Of a stretch of DNA of 13,009 nt, positions 7,699 through 13,009 are shown piece by piece. How positions within the stretch are numbered: position 1 is the first letter of the stretch; each line of letters begins with the position of its first letter. The DNA is from an uncultured Eubacteriales bacterium. Lineage in GTDB: Bacteria > Bacillota > Clostridia > Monoglobales > UMGS1388. The stretch lies in assembly GCA_900551345.1 (NCBI GenBank), contig URVP01000026.1, positions 1-13,009 on the forward strand. The letters are read 5' to 3'. A model generated the notes under the pieces. That model searched no databases. It was not told the DNA's origin and saw only the letters and a program-made list of their open reading frames with translations. Both the position numbers and the translations under genes were made by a program.

Positions 7699-7790
7699 GC
7701 GGTTTATTGGAACTGTTTTAGCACTTAAAGATTTGCTGCATACTGCTTATACAACCTATCTTTAACTGCTAAAAGCCAAACTGCCGCCTC
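7696..7790 (-). ncRNA. Long hairpin in the pnp 5' leader
   Basis: Three paired blocks nest symmetrically. GAGGCGG (7784-7790) pairs with CCGCCTC (7696-7702). TTTTAGCA (minus 7767-7774) pairs with TGCTAAAA (minus 7716-7723), and 8-bp arms at 7758-7765 and 7725-7732 lie inside across a 1x1 mismatch. An internal loop with a possible TTGG/CCAA pairing separates the outer block. The apical loop is about 25 nt. The base lies just upstream of the pnp ribosome binding site. E. coli pnp has a leader hairpin in the same place, cut by RNase III in PNPase autocontrol; a similar role here is inference. Confidence 0.6.
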
Positions 7791-7803
7791 TGTATATTTT
7801 TTT

Positions 7804-7834
7804 ACCGTATAAATATACACGGTTTATTAACCGT
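7804..7834 (-). repeat. Three alternating ACCGT/ACGGT elements forming alternative hairpins
   Basis: On the minus strand, ACGGTT-AATA-AACCGT (7819-7834) makes a 6-bp hairpin. The same AACCGT region can instead pair downstream as ACCGTGTA/TATACGGT (7804-7823), an 8-bp stem with one G-U pair and a 4-nt loop. Both cannot form together. The position between the rpsO hairpin and the pnp leader hairpin suggests an RNA switch element or a DNA operator. Function unknown. Confidence 0.45.
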
Positions 7835-7846
7835 AAATTGACTTTA

Positions 7847-7876
7847 AGGGAGACCTTCGTCATGGAAGGCCTCCCT
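7847..7876 (-). terminator. Hairpin after rpsO, weak terminator or processing stem
   Basis: On the minus strand, AGGGAGGCCTTC (7865-7876) pairs with GAAGGTCTCCCT (7847-7858) across a 6-nt loop: 12 bp with one G-U. The following bases are TTAAAGTCAATTT, not a run of T. It therefore probably lets much transcription through to pnp. It starts 10 nt after the rpsO stop codon and may mainly protect the rpsO 3' end. Confidence 0.55.
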
Positions 7877-7886
7877 GTTTTGCAAA

Positions 7887-8150
7887 TTACTTTCTTAATC
7901 CTAACTTTTCAACAATAGCTCTGTAGCGGTTAATATCCTTCTTCATAAGGTAGTTAAGAAGACCTCTTCTCTGACCAACCATTTTAAGAAGACCTCTTCT
8001 TGAATGGTGATCCTTCTTATGAATTTTAAGATGTTCGTTAAGATGGTTGATTCTTTCAGTAAGAAGTGCAACCTGAACCTCAGGAGAACCTGTATCTCCA
8101 TCATGAAGTTTGTTGGCATCGATAATGCCCTGTTTTGTTTCTTTTAACAT
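7887..8150 (-). CDS. rpsO: 30S ribosomal protein S15
   Basis: S15 is a primary 16S rRNA-binding protein that organises the central domain of the small subunit by binding a three-way junction. The 87 residues match the usual 88-89. Family hallmarks are DTGSPEVQ (19-26) and HLNEHLKIHKKDHHSRRGL (36-54), followed by the second RRGLL (61-65). GGAGG (8158-8162) lies 7 nt before the ATG and is the only sensible start. It sits between ribF and pnp as in most bacteria, but is separated from ribF by 153 nt holding a structured leader, which suggests its own promoter and feedback control by S15. Confidence 0.98.
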   Translation of the reverse strand: MLKETKQGIIDANKLHDGDTGSPEVQVALLTERINHLNEHLKIHKKDHHSRRGLLKMVGQRRGLLNYLMKKDINRYRAIVEKLGLRK

Positions 8151-8157
8151 TTTTATA

Positions 8158-8220
8158 CCTCCATAAAATTATTTACCCACACGGCAGAGTATAAGGACGG
8201 CTTACGCCGTAATATGGAGA
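8158..8220 (-). promoter_or_regulatory. Structured rpsO leader, candidate S15 autoregulatory three-way junction
   Basis: Read on the minus strand, UCUCCAUA (8213-8220) pairs with UAUGGAGG (8158-8165): seven Watson-Crick pairs and one G-U, burying the rpsO Shine-Dalgarno. Inside, ACGGC-GUAA-GCCGU (8197-8210) forms a hairpin with a GNRA tetraloop. UUAUACUC (8187-8194) pairs with GGGU..AUAA (8169-8178, AA bulged), containing a U-G next to C-G pairs. The three helices meet in one junction, like the 16S site of S15 with its G-U/G-C motif. A second GCCGU at 8181-8185 could compete for the ACGGC strand. Confidence 0.6.
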
Positions 8221-8231
8221 ATTATCAAGCA

Positions 8232-8260
8232 AAAATAACTATACACCGTCAAATTATCAA
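8232..8260 (-). promoter_or_regulatory. Candidate promoter for rpsO
   Basis: On the minus strand, TTGATA (8255-8260) and TATTTT (8232-8237) are spaced by 17 nt. The -35 matches at 5 of 6 positions and the -10 at 4 of 6. Transcription would begin near 8225, just before the structured leader. The -35 is inside a 7-bp dyad (ATTATCA 8253-8259, TGATAAT 8264-8270). An alternative -35, TTGACG (8247-8252), has no well-spaced partner. Confidence 0.4.
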
Positions 8261-8303
8261 ATCTGATAATCCTTAAACCCAGCCATAGGCATTAACTAAT
8301 ATA

Positions 8304-9242
8304 TCATAAATTTTTCCTGTTGTCAAACATTTTTTGACGCATTATACCTTTTACACATTTTGCATCTTTTTCAAGCTGTTCTTTGAGCTGATTAACAGAG
8401 TCAAATTTCTTTATATCCCTAATTTTCTCTGCAAACTCGAATATCATATACTTACCGTACAGATCTGCTTCATACTCTATGATGTGCGCCTCAAAAAGTC
8501 TCTCACCCTTATCAGAAACGGTAGGCCTCATACCCAAATTTGCTATACAGGGGTAAACCGCTCCGTTAATTTGCGTGCTTGCCGCATATACTCCATCAGG
8601 CGGCAATGCACGGTTTGTATCTACAGGTATGTTTGCAGTGGGAAAACCAATCGTCCTGCCTATTCGATTTCCTTCGGTAACAACGCCGCATACACACACC
8701 GGTCGTCCCAGAAGTTTTGTCGCCTCTTTCAGATTGCCCATAGCGATTTCATTTCTAATCCTTGTGCTGGAAATAGGTTCATTTCCCGAAAAAACCGGCG
8801 GTATCACATTTAATTTTATGGAATGCTCACTGCACAAAGATTTTAAAACTTCGGTATTCCCTGTTTTATTTTTCCCAAAAGTGTAATTATAACCCACATA
8901 AATTTCTTTTGCATGCAAAATTTCCAATATGTATTTTTTAAAAAACTCTTCCGCTGTAAGAGACATAAACTCCTCGTCAAAATCACGGTTAACCAAATAG
9001 TCTACTCCGCTTTTTTCCAACAGTTCCTCTTTTTCCTTTGCGGACATAATATATTTAACTCGGTTATTTGACACCACCTGTGCAGGGCTGTTTGAAAATG
9101 TGAATACGCATTTTTTAAATCCACCTTCGCTGCACAGCTTATTTATTATGGTCATGTGCCCTAAGTGCAGACCGTCAAATGTGCCCAAAGCAACCGATGT
9201 GTTTGTATTCAAAGTATCTTTCGGATTTATAACCCTTATCAT
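8304..9242 (-). CDS. ribF: Bifunctional riboflavin kinase / FAD synthetase
   Basis: RibF phosphorylates riboflavin to FMN and adenylylates FMN to FAD in the cytoplasm. It has 312 residues, normal for the two-domain enzyme. The N-terminal nucleotidyltransferase domain carries GTFDGLHLGH (20-29), GYNYTFGKN (117-125) and ISSTRIR (157-163). The C-terminal kinase domain starts near GRPVCVCGVV and carries GRTIGFPTAN (195-204), with Glu251 in FEAHII as the likely catalytic base. Its ATG overlaps the truB stop codon by 4 bases (ATGA). GGAGG at 9249-9253 is 6 nt upstream, inside truB, so the two are translationally coupled. ribF next to truB is the common Firmicute arrangement. No FMN riboswitch is seen nearby, fitting housekeeping expression from the operon. 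Confidence 0.97.
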   Translation of the reverse strand: MIRVINPKDTLNTNTSVALGTFDGLHLGHMTIINKLCSEGGFKKCVFTFSNSPAQVVSNNRVKYIMSAKEKEELLEKSGVDYLVNRDFDEEFMSLTAEEFFKKYILEILHAKEIYVGYNYTFGKNKTGNTEVLKSLCSEHSIKLNVIPPVFSGNEPISSTRIRNEIAMGNLKEATKLLGRPVCVCGVVTEGNRIGRTIGFPTANIPVDTNRALPPDGVYAASTQINGAVYPCIANLGMRPTVSDKGERLFEAHIIEYEADLYGKYMIFEFAEKIRDIKKFDSVNQLKEQLEKDAKCVKGIMRQKMFDNRKNL

Positions 9243-10102
9243 TTACTGCCTCCGTAGAATGATTTTTTCATTTTAAGAATTCCGCCCGAAGATTCAGAAA
9301 GACAAAGCAGTACTCCTGATTTGTTAACAACACGGTAAATCCCTTGGGGAATTGTGCAGCTAAGAGCTTGTCCGTTGAGAACTTTTTTCTCAGCTTTTTC
9401 GCCCACGGTAACCGATGGATATTTTGAAAACACCTGGTTAAGTGACACCAGATATTTTTCGGCTCCCTCTGCTTCAAGAGTCTCAAGAGTAACCGCATCT
9501 TCGATGGAGAATCCGCCTGCCTTGGTTCTGATAAGGCTGTTCATAACGCCTCCGGTTCCAAGCTTTTCGCCTATATCATTGCAAAGAGTGCGGATATATG
9601 TACCTTTAGTGCAGTCCACAAGCATGGTTACAAAGGGCATGTCAATCTTTTCTATAACGATTTTTCTTATAGTAACCTTACGGGGTTTACGCTCAATTTC
9701 CACACCTTTGCGCGCCAGCTCATAAAGCTTTTTACCATCCACTTTAACAGCAGAATACATGGGGGGAATCTGATCTATTTCCCCTTCAAAACTTTTAACG
9801 GCAGAGATAACTTCATCAGGGGTGCATGTTACTTCTTTTTCGCAGAGGATTTCCCCCTCCATATCCTGAGTATCCGTAACGATGCCCAGACGCATTACGG
9901 CACGATACTGCTTATCAGAATCAGTAAGCATATCAGACGCTTTTGTTCCTTGTCCCACACAAATGGGCAGAACTCCTTCCGCCATAGGGTCAAGAGTTCC
10001 GGTATGTCCTACCCTCTTCATATTCAAAATGCGACGAACCCTCGAAACTACGCCATGAGAAGAAAGTCCGAGGGGTTTATAAACATTTATTATTCCGTCC
10101 AT
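9239..10102 (-). CDS. truB: tRNA pseudouridine-55 synthase
   Basis: TruB converts U55 in the T-loop of tRNAs to pseudouridine and also helps tRNA fold. The 287-residue protein shows the catalytic motif GHTGTLDPMAEGVL with nucleophile Asp38, the active-site Tyr66 region (KQYRA), PPMYSAVK (113-120) and CTKGTYIRTL (164-173). The last 70 or so residues form the PUA-like C-terminal part. AAGGA at 10110-10114 lies 7 nt before the ATG and inside the end of nrnA. The gap to nrnA is 3 nt and the end overlaps ribF by 4 nt, so it is part of a tightly coupled translational unit. Sequence and length are ordinary for the family. Confidence 0.97.
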   Translation of the reverse strand: MDGIINVYKPLGLSSHGVVSRVRRILNMKRVGHTGTLDPMAEGVLPICVGQGTKASDMLTDSDKQYRAVMRLGIVTDTQDMEGEILCEKEVTCTPDEVISAVKSFEGEIDQIPPMYSAVKVDGKKLYELARKGVEIERKPRKVTIRKIVIEKIDMPFVTMLVDCTKGTYIRTLCNDIGEKLGTGGVMNSLIRTKAGGFSIEDAVTLETLEAEGAEKYLVSLNQVFSKYPSVTVGEKAEKKVLNGQALSCTIPQGIYRVVNKSGVLLCLSESSGGILKMKKSFYGGSK

Positions 10103-10105
10103 AAA

Positions 10106-11044
10106 TCAATCCTTAAATGTACATTTTTCAATTATTCTTTTTTTTGCTTCGTCAATTCCGCAGTCAAAACTGCAACCTGCGGCCCGCACATGACCCCCGC
10201 CGCCGAAATATGCACAGATTTTTGATACATCCGCCTTTTCGTTGCTGCGAAGACTCGCTTTTACGGTTCCATCCTTTTTTTCACGAATGAAAACCGCTAT
10301 CTCGGCAGTATCAAGACTACGAGGAATATTGACCAATCCGTCTGCATCTTCGTCTTTTGCACCGCTATGTTCAAATTGGCGGAAAGAAAGAGTAATGCAG
10401 GCAATTCTACCGTCATCAAAGGTTTCCAGTGATTCAAGAGCGCATCTCATCAATTCCAGTTTCTGCATGGAATTACTTTCATAAAGCAATTCATTTACTT
10501 TAACAAATTCTGCACCGGCCTCCAAAAGCTGAGCTCCTATACGCATAGTTTCGGGGGAAACATTGGAATAGCGAAATCCTCCGCTGTCAGCAGAAATTGC
10601 CAAGTACAAATCAGTGGCAATTTCCGGTGTAACCGGCACTTTCAGCTCACGGGCAAGGTGATAAATTAGTTCTCCGCAAGCGGATACTCCTCCGTCAACA
10701 AACGCTTCATCTCCGTAACCCGGATTTGTTGCATGATGGTCGATAACCACCTTTTCCGGACAGCTGTCAAAAAGCTCTTTTCTGTCACCGAGACGAAATG
10801 CATCGGCACAGTCAACAGAAATGGCCAAAGAGTAACTTTCAAGAGGTGCATTTTCCTTAGCACCATACAAAAAATCGCAGAATTTGTGAGGTGCGGACAG
10901 CATAACATATGATTTTTTACCCATTGACTCCAAAATAAGTCTAAGTGCAAAACTGCTGCCCAATGCGTCTCCGTCTTCGTTTATATGTGGCAGTATAAGA
11001 ATATTATCCTGCCTGTTTATATATGGAATAATCTTTTCAAACAA
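10106..11044 (-). CDS. nrnA: DHH-family phosphoesterase, NrnA-like oligoribonuclease / pAp phosphatase
   Basis: NrnA-type enzymes degrade RNA of a few nucleotides and dephosphorylate 3'-phosphoadenosine 5'-phosphate. The 312 residues contain the metal site motifs of the DHH domain: His20, Asp24 and Asp26 (HINEDGD), Asp78 (SVDCAD), Asp102-His103-His104 and Asp153 (SADSGG). A linker follows, then the DHHA1 domain with GGGGHVRAAG (281-290) for substrate binding. The start is TTG, 1 nt after the rbfA stop codon, with AAGGA 5 nt upstream. The next Met is residue 41, beyond the HxxxDxD motif, so TTG is required. Its place between rbfA and truB is common in Clostridia, and it complements PNPase in the same operon. 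Some homologues act on cyclic dinucleotide products (pApA), which cannot be excluded. Confidence 0.93.
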   Translation of the reverse strand: MFEKIIPYINRQDNILILPHINEDGDALGSSFALRLILESMGKKSYVMLSAPHKFCDFLYGAKENAPLESYSLAISVDCADAFRLGDRKELFDSCPEKVVIDHHATNPGYGDEAFVDGGVSACGELIYHLARELKVPVTPEIATDLYLAISADSGGFRYSNVSPETMRIGAQLLEAGAEFVKVNELLYESNSMQKLELMRCALESLETFDDGRIACITLSFRQFEHSGAKDEDADGLVNIPRSLDTAEIAVFIREKKDGTVKASLRSNEKADVSKICAYFGGGGHVRAAGCSFDCGIDEAKKRIIEKCTFKD

Positions 11045-11045
11045 C

Positions 11046-11387
11046 TTATTCCTTCTCCAAACTGTTTAAAATTTGATTTATCTTCGCACCATACTCAATA
11101 GAATGATCCAGTTCAAAAGCCAATTCGGGATTGCAGCGAAGGTCAAGCCTTTCACCTATTTCCCGACGAATGAATCCGGCTGCACTTTTAAGCCCTTTTA
11201 TGGTATCCTTCTGAGCCTGTTCATCTCCAAGTACGCTGATATAGATTTTTGCATTTCGTAAATCCTTTGCAGTATCCACCCCGATAACCGAAGTCATACT
11301 GCTTATGCGAGGGTCTTTAAGTTCTCGAATAATTTCACTTAATTCCCTCTTTATTTCCTGATTAATTCTGTTAATTCTATCCTTCAT
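11046..11387 (-). CDS. rbfA: 30S ribosome-binding factor A
   Basis: RbfA binds the immature 30S subunit and helps 16S rRNA 5'-end maturation, and it matters for growth in the cold. The 113 residues form the single KH-like domain. KDPRI (24-28) and the helix AAGFIRREIGERLDLR (69-84) are family hallmarks, as is the ending that positions a Pro-Glu-Leu (PEL) strand. AGGAG at 11397-11401 is 9 nt before the ATG. It is 71 nt after infB and the next gene starts 1 nt after its stop. In Bacillus, ylxP lies between infB and rbfA; here that space holds only a hairpin. Confidence 0.95.
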   Translation of the reverse strand: MKDRINRINQEIKRELSEIIRELKDPRISSMTSVIGVDTAKDLRNAKIYISVLGDEQAQKDTIKGLKSAAGFIRREIGERLDLRCNPELAFELDHSIEYGAKINQILNSLEKE

Positions 11388-11407
11388 AACATCAAGCTCC
11401 TATTAAT

Positions 11408-11441
11408 TTTCAAAGCAGCAAATATATTTGCTGCTTTGAAA
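11408..11441. repeat. Perfect 34-bp palindrome between infB and rbfA
   Basis: Two 15-base arms (11408-11422 and 11427-11441) are perfectly complementary around TATA, which is itself self-complementary. The core is CAAAGCAGCAAA. In the minus-strand transcript it forms a very stable hairpin, but the bases after it are ATTAATAGGAGC, not a U-tract. It ends 6 nt before the rbfA Shine-Dalgarno. A weak attenuator, an RNase processing site or a stabiliser of the infB 3' end are the likely roles. Confidence 0.75.
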
Positions 11442-11458
11442 TCGCTTATGCTGCAGTT

Positions 11459-13009
11459 TTATCTTTCGACTTCTTCCATAATGAAAGATTCAAATATGTC
11501 GCCTTCTTTAATATCATTAAAGCGTTCTATGCCTACGCCGCATTCATATCCTGAAGCTACCTCTTTTGCATCGTCCTTAAAACGCTTAAGAGATGCAAGA
11601 ACGCCTTCGTGAATAACTATACCGTCACGAACAACACGAACCTCACTGTTACGGGAAATTTTTCCGTCAAGCACATATGCTCCTGCAATTGTACCCACTC
11701 CCGAAACCTTAAATGTCTGTCTAACCTCTGCGTGGCCAAGAACAACCTCTTTAAATTGAGGTTCAAGCATACCCTTCATGGCAGCTTCGATTTCTTCTAT
11801 AGCGTGGTAAATAACCCTGTATAATCTAATCTCAACCTCTTTACGCTGTGCTGACTCCATAGTTGCCGCATCCGGACGAACATTGAAACCTACGATAATA
11901 GCATTGGAAGCCGATGCAAGCATAACATCAGATTCGTTAACCGTTCCTACGCCGCCGTGAATAACCTTAACTCTCACTTCATCGTTGGAAAGTTTTTCCA
12001 GTGACTGTTTTACAGCTTCAACAGAACCCTGTACATCCGCCTTTACGATAATATTGAGTTCTTTAATTTCGCCCTCTTTGATTTGTTCAAATAATGCATC
12101 AAGAGATACAATCTGAGTAGTTTTTATACGCTCATCTTTAATTTTCTGTTTTCTTGCTTCAACAACCGCTCTTGCCCTTTTTTCGTCCTCAACAGCATGG
12201 AATATATCTCCGCCCTCGGGAACTTCGTTAAGTCCAAGAATTTCAACAGGTACTGAGGGACCGGCAGATTTAACTTTTTTACCGGTGTCATCCATCATAG
12301 CTCTGACTCTGCCTACCGCTGTTCCTGCAACAACCACATCGCCTGACTTAAGTGTACCGTTCTGAACCAAAACAGTAGCCACAGGGCCTCTGCCCTTATC
12401 GAGCTTAGCCTCAATAACCGTACCTTTTGCCATACGATTGGGATTAGCCTTTAACTCTTTAATATCGGCGGTGAGTATAACCATTTCCAGAAGCTGATCT
12501 ATATTCTGTTTTTTTACTGCCGAAACGGGAACACACACAATATCGCCGCCCCATGCTTCGGGAACAAGACCGTATTCGGTAAGCTCCTGCATAACTCTGT
12601 CAGGGTTTGCCCCTTCTTTATCTATTTTGTTAATTGCAACGATTATGCTTACATTTGCTGCTTTTGCATGGTTAATGGCCTCAACAGTTTGAGGCATAAT
12701 TCCATCGTCCGCAGCAACTACAAGTATTGCAATATCTGTAACCTGTGCACCACGGGCACGCATTGCCGTAAAGGCCTCATGTCCCGGGGTATCAAGGAAG
12801 GTTATATCCCTGCCGTTTACTTTTACTCGATATGCACCGATATGCTGCGTAATACCGCCGGCTTCACCCTCTGTAACATGAGTACTTCTGATAGAGTCAA
12901 GAAGAGATGTTTTACCATGGTCAACATGACCCATTACAACTACAACAGGTGCTCTTTCGACTAAATCTTCTTCTTTATCTTCAACATCATTAAAGAGTAT
13001 ATCCTCTTC
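11459..13009 (-). CDS. infB: Translation initiation factor IF-2, C-terminal part (5' end outside window)
   Basis: IF2 is a GTPase that brings initiator fMet-tRNA to the 30S subunit and promotes subunit joining. The frame is open to the window edge at 13009, so the 516 visible residues lack the true start and the variable N-terminal domain. Within the visible part, G1 is GHVDHGKT (27-34), the switch region GGITQHIGAY (51-60), G3 DTPGHE (73-78) and G4 NKID (127-130). Domains II, III and IV follow, ending in FNDIKEGDIFESFIMEEVER at the C-terminus. The visible N-terminal stretch is acidic (DVEDKEEDL) just before the G domain. An ATG at 12934 is in the P-loop and is not a real start. It belongs to the nusA operon whose earlier genes lie beyond the window. 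Confidence 0.98.
   Translation of the reverse strand, partial: EEDILFNDVEDKEEDLVERAPVVVVMGHVDHGKTSLLDSIRSTHVTEGEAGGITQHIGAYRVKVNGRDITFLDTPGHEAFTAMRARGAQVTDIAILVVAADDGIMPQTVEAINHAKAANVSIIVAINKIDKEGANPDRVMQELTEYGLVPEAWGGDIVCVPVSAVKKQNIDQLLEMVILTADIKELKANPNRMAKGTVIEAKLDKGRGPVATVLVQNGTLKSGDVVVAGTAVGRVRAMMDDTGKKVKSAGPSVPVEILGLNEVPEGGDIFHAVEDEKRARAVVEARKQKIKDERIKTTQIVSLDALFEQIKEGEIKELNIIVKADVQGSVEAVKQSLEKLSNDEVRVKVIHGGVGTVNESDVMLASASNAIIVGFNVRPDAATMESAQRKEVEIRLYRVIYHAIEEIEAAMKGMLEPQFKEVVLGHAEVRQTFKVSGVGTIAGAYVLDGKISRNSEVRVVRDGIVIHEGVLASLKRFKDDAKEVASGYECGVGIERFNDIKEGDIFESFIMEEVER

Noticed and set aside
7954..8000. A 17-bp direct repeat (TTAAGAAGACCTCTTCT) at 7954-7970 and 7984-8000, each with an inner palindrome.
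   Set aside because: It lies inside rpsO, in frame and 30 bases apart, and encodes the two RRGLL segments conserved in S15 proteins. Protein constraint and shared codons explain it.
8151..8303. An intrinsic terminator for ribF in the gap before rpsO.
   Set aside because: The only downstream dyad (8253-8270) is short and AT-rich with no U-tract after it. Read-through from ribF into rpsO looks likely.
8323..8339. An inverted repeat GTCAAA/TTTGAC.
   Set aside because: It lies within the 3' end of ribF, is short with an AT-rich loop, and has no tract or promoter context. Chance is sufficient.
11459..12934. A shorter IF2 starting at the ATG at 12934.
   Set aside because: That ATG falls at the P-loop GHVDHGKT of the GTPase domain, and the frame stays open to the window edge, so it is an internal Met of a gene truncated by the window.

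Overview
The window comes from a low- to mid-GC Gram-positive bacterium, most likely a clostridial Firmicute. The evidence is the gene order infB-rbfA-nrnA-truB-ribF-rpsO-pnp, strong GGAGG-type ribosome binding sites, an aldo/keto reductase with a C-terminal di-[4Fe-4S] tail of a kind common in anaerobes, and a secreted subtilase with a C-terminal module resembling those of gut clostridial surface proteins. I cannot name genus or species from sequence alone.

Layout. Ten of the eleven genes lie on the minus strand, so transcription runs from high to low coordinates. The right part (about 13009 to 5587) is the distal half of the conserved nusA-infB translation/RNA-metabolism operon: infB (5' end outside the window), rbfA, nrnA (DHH phosphoesterase), truB, ribF, rpsO and pnp. 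rbfA to ribF are packed with overlaps or 1-3 nt gaps. rpsO and pnp are each preceded by a longer, highly structured leader. A strong intrinsic terminator at 5531-5568 ends pnp. Next, on the same strand and apparently with its own promoter, come an aldo/keto reductase-ferredoxin protein, a secreted S8 serine protease and aspS. They meet a plus-strand alpha/beta-hydrolase (100-861) at a shared bidirectional terminator (879-913).

How the genes work together. IF2, RbfA, TruB, S15 and AspRS act in translation, ribosome assembly or tRNA modification and charging. PNPase and NrnA are RNA exonucleases that act one after the other: PNPase degrades RNA and NrnA removes the short oligonucleotides. RibF makes FMN and FAD. 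The reductase, protease and esterase are accessory metabolic or surface functions.

The most interesting content is in the RNA leaders. The rpsO leader (8158-8220) folds by eye into a three-way junction whose closing helix hides the Shine-Dalgarno sequence, as expected of an S15 autoregulatory site. The pnp leader (7682-7790) has a long hairpin whose base competes with a small hairpin that hides the pnp Shine-Dalgarno. The rest looks like ordinary conserved chromosome. I found no mobile element, CRISPR array, tRNA or rRNA, and no evidence for a wholly new multi-gene system. No gene-free stretch exceeds 300 bases; the largest gaps are 7672-7886 and 8151-8303, both described.
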